From a virus, in IMG/VR virus record IMGVR_UViG_3300032020_000845, positions 42,980 to 106,979 of that record: a stretch of DNA of 64,000 nucleotides; one strand, 5' to 3'. The position numbers and the translations under genes are program-made. The notes under the pieces are model-generated. The model was not told the origin of the DNA and made no database searches. It saw nothing but the letters and a program-made list of their open reading frames with translations. This document shows positions 1 through 7,384 of the stretch, piece after piece. Each line of letters opens with the position of its first letter. Positions within the stretch are counted from its first letter, which is position 1.

Positions 1-76
1 ATTTCTAGAAGTTAATTTAAGGAGTGTTGAAGTTTTTGAAGGGCCGAAATCAAGTGCTATATATGAAGAAGGATAA
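1..76 (+). CDS. queD: QueD / 6-carboxytetrahydropterin synthase, C-terminal end (partial)
   Basis: An open frame enters at the window edge and stops with TAA at 74-76. The last 24 residues end in SVEVFEGPKSSAIYEEG, which resembles the end of the QueD/PTPS fold (a strand of the form V-x-V-x-E-T/G-P followed by A-x-Y). QueD converts dihydroneopterin triphosphate to 6-carboxytetrahydropterin in preQ0 synthesis. The next genes are folE2, queE and queC, so the position fits. The catalytic Cys and His residues lie outside the window, so the call rests on a short tail plus context. This frame also argues against an upstream GTG start for folE2 at 24. Confidence 0.6.
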   Translation, partial: FLEVNLRSVEVFEGPKSSAIYEEG

Positions 77-86
77 GGAGAAAATA

Positions 87-887
87 ATGATCGAAGAACA
101 ATTACCTGATATTCAAGCGTCAAAAGATATTCGTGAAGTGCATTTACATCGAGTTGGAGTTGAAAATGTTAGTTTTCCTATATTAGTAACAAAAAAAGAA
201 AAAAGACAGTATCAAACAACTCAAGCAACTATTTCAATGTATGGAGATCTTGAAAAAGAAATAAAGGGAATTGATATGAGTCGTTTTCTTGAGGTTCTAA
301 TGCAATATCGTTATAAAGTAATGAATTCAAAGAAATTAAAAAAGTTTTTAAAAGAATTAAAAAGCAGACTTAAAACAAGAGATGCTTATGTTGTTGTTAG
401 TTTTAAATATTTCATTCCCAAAGAATCTCCTATAAAAAAAGTGAAAGGAATTCAAGGGTATGATTGTTCTTTTGTTGCTCGTTTGACTTCCGACAAATAT
501 GATTTTTATCTTGAGGTAGCTGTTCCAATAACTACTTTATGCCCTTGTAGTAAAGAAATAAGTAAGTATGGGGCTCATAATCAAAGAGCGGTTGTAATAG
601 CTCGTATAACATTTTCAGAAAAGCCTTTGTGGATTGAAGATATTGTTTCTTTATTAGGATCAATGGGCAGTTGTGATATTTATCCTGTGTTAAAAAGACC
701 GGATGAAAAATTTGTTACAGAAAAAGCATTTAAAAATCCAAAGTTTGTGGAGGACGTTGCTCGAGATACTGCTCTTGCGTTGAATAAAATATCTAGTGTT
801 GAAGGATACAGCATTAAGGTAATGTCATTTGAAAGTATCCATACACACAATGCTGTTGCATATTTTAAAAAAAATTGGAGTTTTTAG
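87..887 (+). CDS. folE2: GTP cyclohydrolase IB (FolE2 type)
   Basis: This 266-residue protein should convert GTP to 7,8-dihydroneopterin triphosphate, the first step of preQ0 (and folate) synthesis. It shows the FolE2/COG1469 pattern: LPDIQ near the N terminus, the HRVGVENVSFPI segment, CPCSK at residues 152-156 carrying the expected catalytic Cys, and HTHNAVAY near the end. I chose ATG 87 because AAGGAG at 75-80 gives a six-base spacer and FolE2 proteins normally begin just before LPD; earlier in-frame codons overlap the queD tail. The gene is coupled to rnhB by overlapping stop and start codons. FolE2 is the zinc-independent alternative to FolE. Confidence 0.93.
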   Translation: MIEEQLPDIQASKDIREVHLHRVGVENVSFPILVTKKEKRQYQTTQATISMYGDLEKEIKGIDMSRFLEVLMQYRYKVMNSKKLKKFLKELKSRLKTRDAYVVVSFKYFIPKESPIKKVKGIQGYDCSFVARLTSDKYDFYLEVAVPITTLCPCSKEISKYGAHNQRAVVIARITFSEKPLWIEDIVSLLGSMGSCDIYPVLKRPDEKFVTEKAFKNPKFVEDVARDTALALNKISSVEGYSIKVMSFESIHTHNAVAYFKKNWSF

Positions 888-1513
888 TGGAAGTACCTTC
901 TATTTTTTTTGGAGTGGATGAAGTAGGTGTAGGTTGTTTAGCTGGTCCTGTTGTTGCGGGAGCTGTTGTATGGCAGAATTCTTATGCTTGGAATATAGTG
1001 GGTTTAAATGATTCTAAAAAATTAACTTTGAAACAGCGCGAAAAAGTTTTTCAGCAATGTAAGGAATTAAATATTGTATTTGCAACAGGATCTGCTGATG
1101 TTAATGAAATAGAAAAATTGAACATTTATCATGCAACTAGATTAGCAATGAAAAGGGCAATCGATTTAGTGATTCCTCGAAGGCCAACAATTCCAAGTAT
1201 TGGTTTGATTGATGGCAAGGGATATATAGAAGGTTTAGAGATAGAACAAAAATGGATAGTAAAAGGAGATGAAAAAGAGCCCGCGATTATGATGGCCTCT
1301 ATTGTTGCTAAAGTATTGAGAGATAGATATATAAAAAGTTTGGTTGATCAGTTTCCTGAATATGAAGTATATGGTTGGAGAACTAATATTGGTTATGGAA
1401 CAAAAAAACATCTTGAAGCAATTAAAAAATATGGTTTAACGCCTTTTCATAGGAAAACTTTTCAACCAATTAAGCAATGGTTGGAGGAGGGAATAATAAA
1501 TGCCGCAAACTAA
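887..1513 (+). CDS. rnhB: Ribonuclease HII
   Basis: This 208-residue protein should cut RNA in RNA/DNA hybrids, for primer removal or ribonucleotide repair. The N terminus carries the RNase HII signature GVDEVGVGCLAGPVVAGAVV, whose Asp-Glu pair binds metal. LIDGKG and EPAIMMASIVAKVLRD supply further conserved acidic residues, and YGTKKHLEAI is typical of the family's C-terminal part. I prefer GTG 887, which overlaps the folE2 TAG and has TTGGAG six bases upstream; a TTG at 875 is possible. A replication gene inside a preQ0 operon shows how tightly modification and replication are co-expressed. Confidence 0.92.
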   Translation: MEVPSIFFGVDEVGVGCLAGPVVAGAVVWQNSYAWNIVGLNDSKKLTLKQREKVFQQCKELNIVFATGSADVNEIEKLNIYHATRLAMKRAIDLVIPRRPTIPSIGLIDGKGYIEGLEIEQKWIVKGDEKEPAIMMASIVAKVLRDRYIKSLVDQFPEYEVYGWRTNIGYGTKKHLEAIKKYGLTPFHRKTFQPIKQWLEEGIINAAN

Positions 1514-2231
1514 AACATTAGATATTAGTGAGATTTTTTGTTCGATACAAGGAGAAGGAATTTATACTGGAGTTCCCTCAATTTTTATAAGACTTCAGGG
1601 ATGTTCTAGTCATTGTATTTGGTGTGATACTAATTTTGGGCAAAATAAAAACTTAGGGAAAAGAATGACAAATGAAGAAATTTTGAACAAAATTTCTGAA
1701 TATAAATATATAAATCATATTGTAATCACAGGAGGAGAACCGACTGAACAAATGGAAGGTTTAAGAGCTTTTTTATCCTTCCTTTCGGCTCATTTTTTTG
1801 TAACCGTTGAAACAAATGGAACAATAAATCCTTTTGATTTTGACCCTTATGCTTACGTAGATAAATGGGTTAGTTTATGGTCTGTAAGTCCAAAACTTCA
1901 ATCAGCAAAAGCAAAACGTAAGTATAATTTTTGTGCTATAGAGGCTATGCTTTTGCATAAAGCTCAGTTGAAGTTTGTAATTAGTGATGAGAAAGATATT
2001 GAAGAAATGTTTGAGTTATTACAAAGGTTTATGAAGGTTCCCCCTGTAATTATTGTTCAACCAAACGGACAGGAAGAAGGAAAGACATGTTCTCCTGAGG
2101 AATATTCAAAACGAGCTGATTGGTTAGTTAATATTTTGTTGGATAAATATATTGATTATTTTGATAAATATGATATTAGGATAATGCTTCAAACACATAA
2201 AGTAATTTGGGGCAATAAAAGAGGAATGTAA
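1500..2231 (+). CDS. queE: 7-carboxy-7-deazaguanine synthase (radical SAM)
   Basis: QueE rearranges 6-carboxytetrahydropterin to 7-carboxy-7-deazaguanine. The 243-residue protein has a radical SAM cluster C35-x3-C39-x2-C42, followed by WCDTNF as in QueE. SIQGEG near the start and ITGGEP match the family's substrate and SAM segments. ATG 1500 lies inside the end of rnhB and has GGAGGAGGG upstream. The frame overlaps rnhB by 14 bases and its TAA overlaps the next ATG, so translation is coupled. Length is normal for the family. Confidence 0.94.
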   Translation: MPQTKTLDISEIFCSIQGEGIYTGVPSIFIRLQGCSSHCIWCDTNFGQNKNLGKRMTNEEILNKISEYKYINHIVITGGEPTEQMEGLRAFLSFLSAHFFVTVETNGTINPFDFDPYAYVDKWVSLWSVSPKLQSAKAKRKYNFCAIEAMLLHKAQLKFVISDEKDIEEMFELLQRFMKVPPVIIVQPNGQEEGKTCSPEEYSKRADWLVNILLDKYIDYFDKYDIRIMLQTHKVIWGNKRGM

Positions 2232-2710
2232 TGAAAACAGAAAAAATATCTTGGAACTATTATTTTCAATTAATTAATAAGCTTATAGAAATAATATCGG
2301 TTCATGTGGAAGAAAAGTTTGATCTTGTTGTGGGTATTTCGCGTGGAGGTCTTATTCCTGCTATGCTGATGTCTCAAGATTGGAATGTTCCTTTAGATGT
2401 AATAGTAACAAGATTTTATGACAAAAAGAACCAGCGCTCTATGTTGAAAGTTGGAAATCCTTCATACTTATGTTTTAAAGATATTAATTTTGATAGTAAA
2501 ATATTAATTGTTGATGACCTTGTTGATAGTGGAAAGACTATGAAGGCTGTTGTTGATTTATACAAAAAAAAGGGTTTCAAGAACATTAGGACAGCTGTAT
2601 TGATTTATAAACGAAGTTCTGAATTTGACCCAAGATATTTTGCCGCTGGTGCAGATGAAGATACTTGGATTGAGTTTCCATATGAACGATTTGAAGGAGA
2701 TATAAAATGA
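2231..2710 (+). CDS. PRPP-dependent phosphoribosyltransferase
   Basis: This 159-residue protein has the type I phosphoribosyltransferase fold signature. ILIVDDLVDSGKT is the PRPP-binding loop, and VVGISRGGLIPAMLMS is the preceding loop seen in guanine/xanthine/hypoxanthine enzymes. It sits between queE and queC with overlaps at both ends (TAATG and ATGA), so it is likely made at the same level as the preQ0 enzymes. The substrate is unknown. It may salvage purines, recycle the guanine released by base exchange, or act on a deazapurine; the last idea is inference from position only. Confidence 0.85.
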   Translation: MKTEKISWNYYFQLINKLIEIISVHVEEKFDLVVGISRGGLIPAMLMSQDWNVPLDVIVTRFYDKKNQRSMLKVGNPSYLCFKDINFDSKILIVDDLVDSGKTMKAVVDLYKKKGFKNIRTAVLIYKRSSEFDPRYFAAGADEDTWIEFPYERFEGDIK

Positions 2711-3393
2711 GTGAGGCAATTTTTCTTTTAAGTGGTGGTTTAGATTCTACTACATTGTTTGTTTTTATATTAGAAAAAGGTTGGGCGCTTTATCCTTTAA
2801 GTATTAATTATGGTCAAAAACATTCTGTTGCAGAAATAGCTTCAGCAACGCGCCTTTGGGCAAGATATCAACATAAATATGGAGAAAAGAAAGTAGGAGA
2901 CTTAAAAATTTTAAATTTTAATTTATCTCAAATAGGACATAGTGCATTAACTGATAAAAATTGGAAAGTTCCAAACAATATGAAAGATCAAATTAAAACT
3001 GTAGTTCCTTTTCGAAATACTATGTTAATGACATTAGCTGCTGCTTATGGAGAGTCTTTAGGTTTAAGTCCTATAAATATTTTTATGACTCCTGTAAAAG
3101 AAGATTTTGCGTCATATAGAGATTGTCGTAAACCTTTCTTTACTTGTTTAGAAAAAACATTAAGTTTAGGATCTACTTATGGCGTAGATGTTCACATTTA
3201 TACACCGTTTGTTGAAAACACAAAAGCAGAAATTATTGATATAGGTACTAAATTGGATGTTCCATATCATTTAACTTATTCTTGTTATGAAGGAACTCAA
3301 CCCTCTTGTGGTAAATGTCCTGCGTGTATTGAAAGATTAGAAGCATTTAAAGCAAATGGTTTATCTGATCCTTTAGAATATAGAAAGGAGTAA
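2707..3393 (+). CDS. queC: 7-cyano-7-deazaguanine (preQ0) synthase
   Basis: QueC uses ATP and ammonia to turn 7-carboxy-7-deazaguanine into preQ0. The 228-residue protein carries the PP-loop SGGLDS at 9-14, FRNTMLM near mid-protein, and the C-terminal zinc cluster with Cys193, Cys201, Cys204 and Cys207. The gene overlaps the phosphoribosyltransferase by four bases (ATGA). No glutamine amidotransferase domain is attached, unlike Gat-QueC fusions. With queD, folE2 and queE this completes the route to preQ0. I saw no QueF-like reductase in the window. Confidence 0.95.
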   Translation: MSEAIFLLSGGLDSTTLFVFILEKGWALYPLSINYGQKHSVAEIASATRLWARYQHKYGEKKVGDLKILNFNLSQIGHSALTDKNWKVPNNMKDQIKTVVPFRNTMLMTLAAAYGESLGLSPINIFMTPVKEDFASYRDCRKPFFTCLEKTLSLGSTYGVDVHIYTPFVENTKAEIIDIGTKLDVPYHLTYSCYEGTQPSCGKCPACIERLEAFKANGLSDPLEYRKE

Positions 3394-3397
3394 AGTT

Positions 3398-3961
3398 ATG
3401 AAATTTAAATTTTTGGATAAAGAAATAAAATATGATGGATCTCAATTGCATTCTCATTTTAATTATGAGAATGGTCTTGAAGGGAATAGCATTTCTTGTT
3501 TTTTTGGGCCTGCGGAAGTTAAAGAACATTTGGTAGATTGCGAAGATAAATTAAAAAATGATTTTATTAATAGTGCATATATGATGCATTTTATAATTGA
3601 AATTTTTGAGGCTTCTTTGAGAGAAGCAGTTGTATGGCAAAGATTATTTATTGCTCAAATTGCCGCTTTTTTAAAGAAATGTTGTTTGGTGTCTCATGTT
3701 GCTTATCGAGGAGATGATATTTTTATTGATAATAAAAAATTGTCTGTTTCGATTGCAACAAAATCTCCAGTTTCATGTCTTATTCACGTTGGATTAAATA
3801 TTGAGGTAGGAGATGAATGTCCTGTTCTTGCTGTTGGATTTAATGATTTTGATGATTATGGGTATGCTTTAAGAGACGTTGCTCATATGTTGATGGCTGC
3901 CTTTGTGGAAGAATTTGAGGATATTCAGAAAGCTTGTTATAAGGTGAAAGGAGTACAATGA
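3398..3961 (+). CDS. DUF366 family protein
   Basis: The 187-residue product matches what I recall of DUF366 (COG2029), known mainly from archaea and some bacteria: an N-terminal YDGSQLHSHF segment, FFGPAEV, MMHFIIEIF in the middle, and a GDDIFIDNKKLSVSIAT strand. Its biochemical role is not known to me. It follows queC by five bases with its own AAAGGAG site and overlaps the HAD gene by four bases, so it belongs to the same operon. A role in handling or further modifying a deazapurine is possible but is inference from position. Confidence 0.75.
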   Translation: MKFKFLDKEIKYDGSQLHSHFNYENGLEGNSISCFFGPAEVKEHLVDCEDKLKNDFINSAYMMHFIIEIFEASLREAVVWQRLFIAQIAAFLKKCCLVSHVAYRGDDIFIDNKKLSVSIATKSPVSCLIHVGLNIEVGDECPVLAVGFNDFDDYGYALRDVAHMLMAAFVEEFEDIQKACYKVKGVQ

Positions 3962-4320
3962 AGCCTTTTATAGTTGCAATAGATTTTGATGGAACAATCG
4001 TTGAAGATAAATATCCTAATATTGGTCCTTTAAAGGAAAATGCTGTTTCTTGTATTAAATTATTGAAAGAATTGGGGTGTTATATTATAGTAACATCTTG
4101 TCGCACAAGTCCAAATAGAACTTCAAGTGTAACTGAGAGAAGTTTACAAAGACAAATTATGCAAAAATTTTTAAGAGAAAATGATATTCCTTATGATTGG
4201 GTTGATGATGGTACTCAAGGTAAAGTAGTTGCTGACATTTATGTTGACGATCGTGCTATTAGATTTGAAAATAATTGGGATGAAATTGTTAGAATAATAA
4301 ATTTAATGTTAGGAGAGTAA
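3958..4320 (+). CDS. Small HAD-superfamily phosphatase
   Basis: The 120-residue protein has HAD motif I as DFDGT at residues 9-13, a motif II-like TSCRT region after a hydrophobic strand, and motif IV as DIYVDDRA. There is no large cap domain, so the substrate may be sizeable or a nucleotide end. The start overlaps the DUF366 stop (ATGA) and the stop is one base from dut. Similar small HAD proteins occur in many phages. Within the preQ0 operon it could remove a phosphate from a nucleotide or pathway intermediate; the substrate cannot be read from sequence. Confidence 0.8.
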   Translation: MKPFIVAIDFDGTIVEDKYPNIGPLKENAVSCIKLLKELGCYIIVTSCRTSPNRTSSVTERSLQRQIMQKFLRENDIPYDWVDDGTQGKVVADIYVDDRAIRFENNWDEIVRIINLMLGE

Positions 4321-4321
4321 A

Positions 4322-4801
4322 ATGTTAAATTGGTTTTTAAATTTTCTTTATAAATTTACATTTCCAAGAAATATAAAATGCTCATTGATTCGTTCAGACG
4401 CTAAAATTCCAACTCAAGCGTATGAATATGACGCTGGGTGGGATTTATATGCAGTTGAAGATATTATAATTCCTTTTGGTTGGTGTAAAGAAGTACATAC
4501 TGGGGTATGTTTTGAAATTCCTCCTGGGTGGGTAGGTATAGTTTCTACTCGTAGTAGTTATGGAAAAAAGGGCAGAGCTGCACACCATGGAATTATTGAC
4601 CCTGGATATAGGAATGAGGTGTCTATTTTTATTCGAAATAGTGTTCAGTATACACATAAAGTGGAATCTATTAACATTTTAAAAGGGGATAAGGTTGCCC
4701 AAATTCTTTTTTTTAAATTACCGAAAGTCAATTTAATTCAAGTTGGGCGGCTTTCGGAAAGTGAAAGAGGAAAGAAAGGACACGGCAGTAGTGGTAGATA
4801 A
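4322..4801 (+). CDS. dut: dUTP diphosphatase
   Basis: This 159-residue trimer-type dUTPase hydrolyses dUTP to dUMP and pyrophosphate, keeping uracil out of DNA and feeding thymidylate synthesis. All five family motifs are visible: DAGWDLYA, STRSSYGKKG, GIIDPGYRNEV, KGDKVAQIL and the C-terminal RGKKGHGSSG flexible arm. An extra 25 or so N-terminal residues with a hydrophobic start precede the core. Its partners in this window are ThyX and the UDG domain fused to DNA polymerase. Confidence 0.93.
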   Translation: MLNWFLNFLYKFTFPRNIKCSLIRSDAKIPTQAYEYDAGWDLYAVEDIIIPFGWCKEVHTGVCFEIPPGWVGIVSTRSSYGKKGRAAHHGIIDPGYRNEVSIFIRNSVQYTHKVESINILKGDKVAQILFFKLPKVNLIQVGRLSESERGKKGHGSSGR

Positions 4802-4834
4802 AACAACTACATTTATTTGTTTAAAGGAGGGAAT

Positions 4835-5050
4835 ATGGTTTTAGATGATCTTATTCCAGAATTAGAATTGGATATTATTCCAGCAGAAGATGGAGAGCTT
4901 CAAGTTGAGTTAATGCATAAAGAATTTTTTAAATATTTGAAGGAAAACGAAATTCTGGATTTAGATATAAATTTTATTACATCGCGAGAGTTGAAGGGGT
5001 TTGTTGAAAACCTTTATGAGAAATATAAACTTTATAAAGTCAATAATTAG
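4835..5050 (+). CDS. Small acidic protein of unknown function
   Basis: I do not recognise this 71-residue product. It is acidic in its first half and predicted helical, without Cys clusters or membrane segments. ATG 4835 follows AAAGGAGG at 4823-4830, a near-perfect ribosome binding site; a TTG at 4817 lies upstream of that site and is rejected as a start. It sits just after dut and before a membrane peptide. Confidence 0.6.
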   Translation: MVLDDLIPELELDIIPAEDGELQVELMHKEFFKYLKENEILDLDINFITSRELKGFVENLYEKYKLYKVNN

Positions 5051-5071
5051 ATAAGACATTGAGGAGAAACA

Positions 5072-5158
5072 ATGTTAAAAGGTTTTATAGATTATTTGCT
5101 TATTGTATTGTGGATTAGTTTTATTCTTTATTTTTGGTATGAATGGCTTCGAGAGTAA
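5072..5158 (+). CDS. 28-residue single-pass membrane peptide
   Basis: A short frame begins at ATG 5072 with GAGGAG at 5061-5066. It encodes 28 residues, mostly one hydrophobic helix (LLIVLWISFILYFW) ending in EWLRE. Similar tiny membrane proteins occur elsewhere in this window. Function is unknown; the good ribosome binding site and intergenic position support it. Confidence 0.5.
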   Translation: MLKGFIDYLLIVLWISFILYFWYEWLRE

Positions 5159-5161
5159 ATA

Positions 5162-5179
5162 TTTGTGTATAATATATTA
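5162..5179 (+). promoter_or_regulatory. Recurrent 18-base promoter-like element (site 1)
   Basis: The element TTTGTGTATAATATATTA contains a perfect TATAAT box at 5168-5173 preceded by GTG and followed by ATATTA. Nearly the same string lies upstream of four other genes here. There is no good -35 box 17 bases upstream, so recognition may depend on the extended -10 region or a phage factor. It ends 26 bases before the start of the dockerin lipoprotein gene. Confidence 0.65.
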
Positions 5180-5205
5180 AAATGAATGGGAAAAGAGGTG
5201 AAGAA

Positions 5206-5502
5206 ATGAAGAAGTTAATTTTGTTATTCGTTGGTCTTTTGATTGTATTATTCAGTTTTAGTTGTTCCAAATGTTCCACCTGTCCTGGAGGAGATATGTG
5301 TGGAGATGTTAATGGTGATGGTCAAGTAAACCGGAAGGATTGGATTTCTTTGTCGAATTATCTATTTAATGGCGGTTCTATGGTTTGCCTAACCTGCGCA
5401 GATGTCAATTCTGATCATAAGATAGACATGGAGGACGCTACTATTTTGTCACATTATTTGCTTGATGGAGAACCCGTACTTAATTGCTCGTTAGAAGAAT
5501 AA
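5206..5502 (+). CDS. Exported lipoprotein-like protein with a dockerin-type calcium-binding domain
   Basis: The 98-residue protein starts with MKK and a long hydrophobic segment ending in a Cys-rich stretch (SFSCSKCSTCPGG), consistent with export and possibly lipidation, although the lipobox is imperfect. The rest holds two EF-hand-like loops, DVNGDGQVNRKDW and DVNSDHKIDMED, each followed by a helix of the SxLSxYLxxG type. That is the paired-loop layout of a type I dockerin. ATG 5206 follows AGAGGTGA; ATG 5182 is an alternative start. In bacteria dockerins bind cohesins or cap surface proteins; in a phage this is unexpected and suggests acquisition from the host. Confidence 0.8.
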   Translation: MKKLILLFVGLLIVLFSFSCSKCSTCPGGDMCGDVNGDGQVNRKDWISLSNYLFNGGSMVCLTCADVNSDHKIDMEDATILSHYLLDGEPVLNCSLEE

Positions 5503-5573
5503 GAAGCTAAAAAAGAAAGTTATTAGGATTAGAACAAAGTAGTAATAGAAGAGATATAAAAGGAGGAAGTAAA

Positions 5574-6107
5574 ATGAAGTTCACAAAAATTTTGTTAGCA
5601 GTAGTTTTAGTTGGTTTTATGTGGTTATCAGCCTTTGGATTTGATCCTCCAAAGGGATTGAAATGGAATATGGCATTCGTTGAAGTTGATTCTGTTTTGC
5701 AATTAAAATTGAAACCTTTAGGTGAGTTCCGAGGGTATCATATTTTTTCTTGTGGAAATATGTTATTTGGGTTTTTAAATACAAACAAATTAGCAGTTGT
5801 CAGGGCAGATACTTTCTTTTACGAAAATTCACTTGAAAATGCAAACAAGTTTATTGATAGTTTAGAAAATGTGTATGGAGATACCGTCCTTGTTTTTGGT
5901 GAAATTGGAATAGAAGAAGATCTATATTTTAAATTTGATATTGTTAAAAGGTATTTTTTTGTGGATGCGGACACTTCACAACTTTTAGTAGTTAGGTCAG
6001 ATAAATCTTCAAATACTCTTTCTTGGATAAGAGTACAATATGAATCTCCTCTTTTTGTACAATTAAAAGAAAAGGATAGAAAAAAAGAAATTAATTTTGG
6101 GAGATAA
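5574..6107 (+). CDS. Secreted protein of unknown function
   Basis: The 177-residue product begins with a clear signal peptide: MKFTK, a hydrophobic core, then LSAFG before FDPP, a likely signal peptidase I site. The mature part is beta-rich, acidic and lacks Cys clusters. I recognise no family. AGGAGG lies upstream. It sits between two dockerin-bearing exported proteins, so the three probably act together at the cell surface. Confidence 0.7.
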   Translation: MKFTKILLAVVLVGFMWLSAFGFDPPKGLKWNMAFVEVDSVLQLKLKPLGEFRGYHIFSCGNMLFGFLNTNKLAVVRADTFFYENSLENANKFIDSLENVYGDTVLVFGEIGIEEDLYFKFDIVKRYFFVDADTSQLLVVRSDKSSNTLSWIRVQYESPLFVQLKEKDRKKEINFGR

Positions 6108-6136
6108 ATATTAAAATGAAAGAAAAGGAGGATAAA

Positions 6137-7198
6137 ATGTTAAAGTTTAGTTCTCTGGTATTAGTGTTGTTATTGATGTTTATTCCTAATTGTTCTAAAA
6201 ATCCGGTTATTTCTCAGGTTGAACCGAAAACAGATATAACAACTTACAGGTTGATTACTGATCCATACATGAGAATCGAAACTGATACTGTTTTTGTTAT
6301 CGATACTATTTTCACTACAGACACTGCTATCGTTGCTATTGATACAATTGCTACAATGAGAGGGGATCTAGATTTAGATGGAGATGTTGATTGGGACGAT
6401 TGGGGTAGCTTAAGTGAGCTTTTAACGTATCCCAAAGTACCCTATGGAAAAAACATAGATGTGAATGGAGATGGTAGAATAGATAATGGCGACTTAGTGT
6501 ATTTGGGAAATTACTTGCAAGGAACGGTCATGGTCTACATCTATGACACGACTATTATTTTCGACACGGCCTTTGTTCCAGATACTGTATTTCAGTCATA
6601 CGTTGTTGTTATTGTTGATACTATTTTTATAGCTGATACCGCTTTTGTTATTGATACTGTTATTAATACTACTTTGATTGCTACAATGCGTGGAGATTTA
6701 GATTTAGATGGAGATGTAGATTGGGATGATTACAGTGATTTAAGTGAACTCTTATCTTATCCTAACGTACCTTATATAAAAAGTGCGGATGTAAATGGTG
6801 ATAATAAAGTAAATAATAACGATCTGGTATATCTAGGGAAATATTTACAAGGAACAGGACCAGCACCAATATCGGATACGTCCTTTGTTTATGATACTAT
6901 TTTTATTCCAGATACGATATTTGTTTTTGATACTACTTTCATTTCAGATACGTCCTTTGTTTTAGACACTGTTTTTACGATTGACACTGTTATAGTTGTT
7001 GATACTGTTTTTAGTGTTATCGATACTATTATCGTAGAAGGGCAAGCCCCGATCTCTGATATGATTTTTATATACGATACTACCTTTACTCAGAACGTGA
7101 GGTTTGTTCTAGACACTCTTTTTGTCGCAGACACTATTTTTACATATGAGAAGAATGTTCATAGTATAAAGGATAAGAAAGAAAGACTCAGGAGATAA
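6137..7198 (+). CDS. Exported lipoprotein-like protein with two dockerin domains and DT-rich repeats
   Basis: This 353-residue protein starts with a hydrophobic signal ending in FIPNCSKNP, a probable lipoprotein signal. The mature part alternates two modules. One is an approximately 55-residue dockerin-like unit with paired calcium loops (DLDLDGDVDWDD and DVNGDGRIDNGD; the second unit is close to the first). The other is a run of short repeats of the form F-x-x-D-T-[IV]-F that likely forms an elongated beta structure. The start is ATG 6137 after AAAGGAGG. The layout resembles bacterial surface proteins and is rare in phage genomes. Confidence 0.82.
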   Translation: MLKFSSLVLVLLLMFIPNCSKNPVISQVEPKTDITTYRLITDPYMRIETDTVFVIDTIFTTDTAIVAIDTIATMRGDLDLDGDVDWDDWGSLSELLTYPKVPYGKNIDVNGDGRIDNGDLVYLGNYLQGTVMVYIYDTTIIFDTAFVPDTVFQSYVVVIVDTIFIADTAFVIDTVINTTLIATMRGDLDLDGDVDWDDYSDLSELLSYPNVPYIKSADVNGDNKVNNNDLVYLGKYLQGTGPAPISDTSFVYDTIFIPDTIFVFDTTFISDTSFVLDTVFTIDTVIVVDTVFSVIDTIIVEGQAPISDMIFIYDTTFTQNVRFVLDTLFVADTIFTYEKNVHSIKDKKERLRR

Positions 7199-7201
7199 AA
7201 A

Positions 7202-7384
7202 ATAAATAGAAAAGACGTAATCGGATATATTATCCACATATTAAAAAAGATATTTTCGCGTAAATATCGTCGATATTTACAGTATGTTGACTTGCAAGCA
7301 AAGATTGCTAAAATGGAACATATGATAGAGTTGAAGTTAGATCCATTTAAAGCAGTTAAAAAAATTGATGAAAAGAATTGGTGA
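7202..7384 (+). CDS. Possible small basic protein with a non-canonical start
   Basis: After the previous stop the same frame stays open for about 60 codons and ends with a TGA that overlaps the next ATG (TGATG at 7382-7386), a typical coupling signal. No ATG, GTG or TTG lies near the front. The best-placed codon is ATA at 7202, seven bases after GGAG at 7191-7194. The product would be basic and amphipathic with a central KYRRYL segment. It may start at ATA, begin internally at TTG 7288 or ATG 7312, or be a degraded gene. Confidence 0.35.
   Translation: MNRKDVIGYIIHILKKIFSRKYRRYLQYVDLQAKIAKMEHMIELKLDPFKAVKKIDEKNW

Noticed and set aside
24-86. An earlier GTG start for folE2 at 24
   Set aside because: The region overlaps a different open frame that reads as the end of QueD, the ribosome binding site would touch the start codon, and ATG 87 has ideal spacing.
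3398-3961. DUF366 as a substitute for a missing QueD
   Set aside because: The frame ending at 76 looks like the QueD C terminus, so no substitute is needed.
4322-4801. dUTPase as a dCTP deaminase instead
   Set aside because: The motif set, including the RGxxGHGSSG C-terminal arm, fits the trimer-type dUTPase; deaminase-specific residues were not seen.
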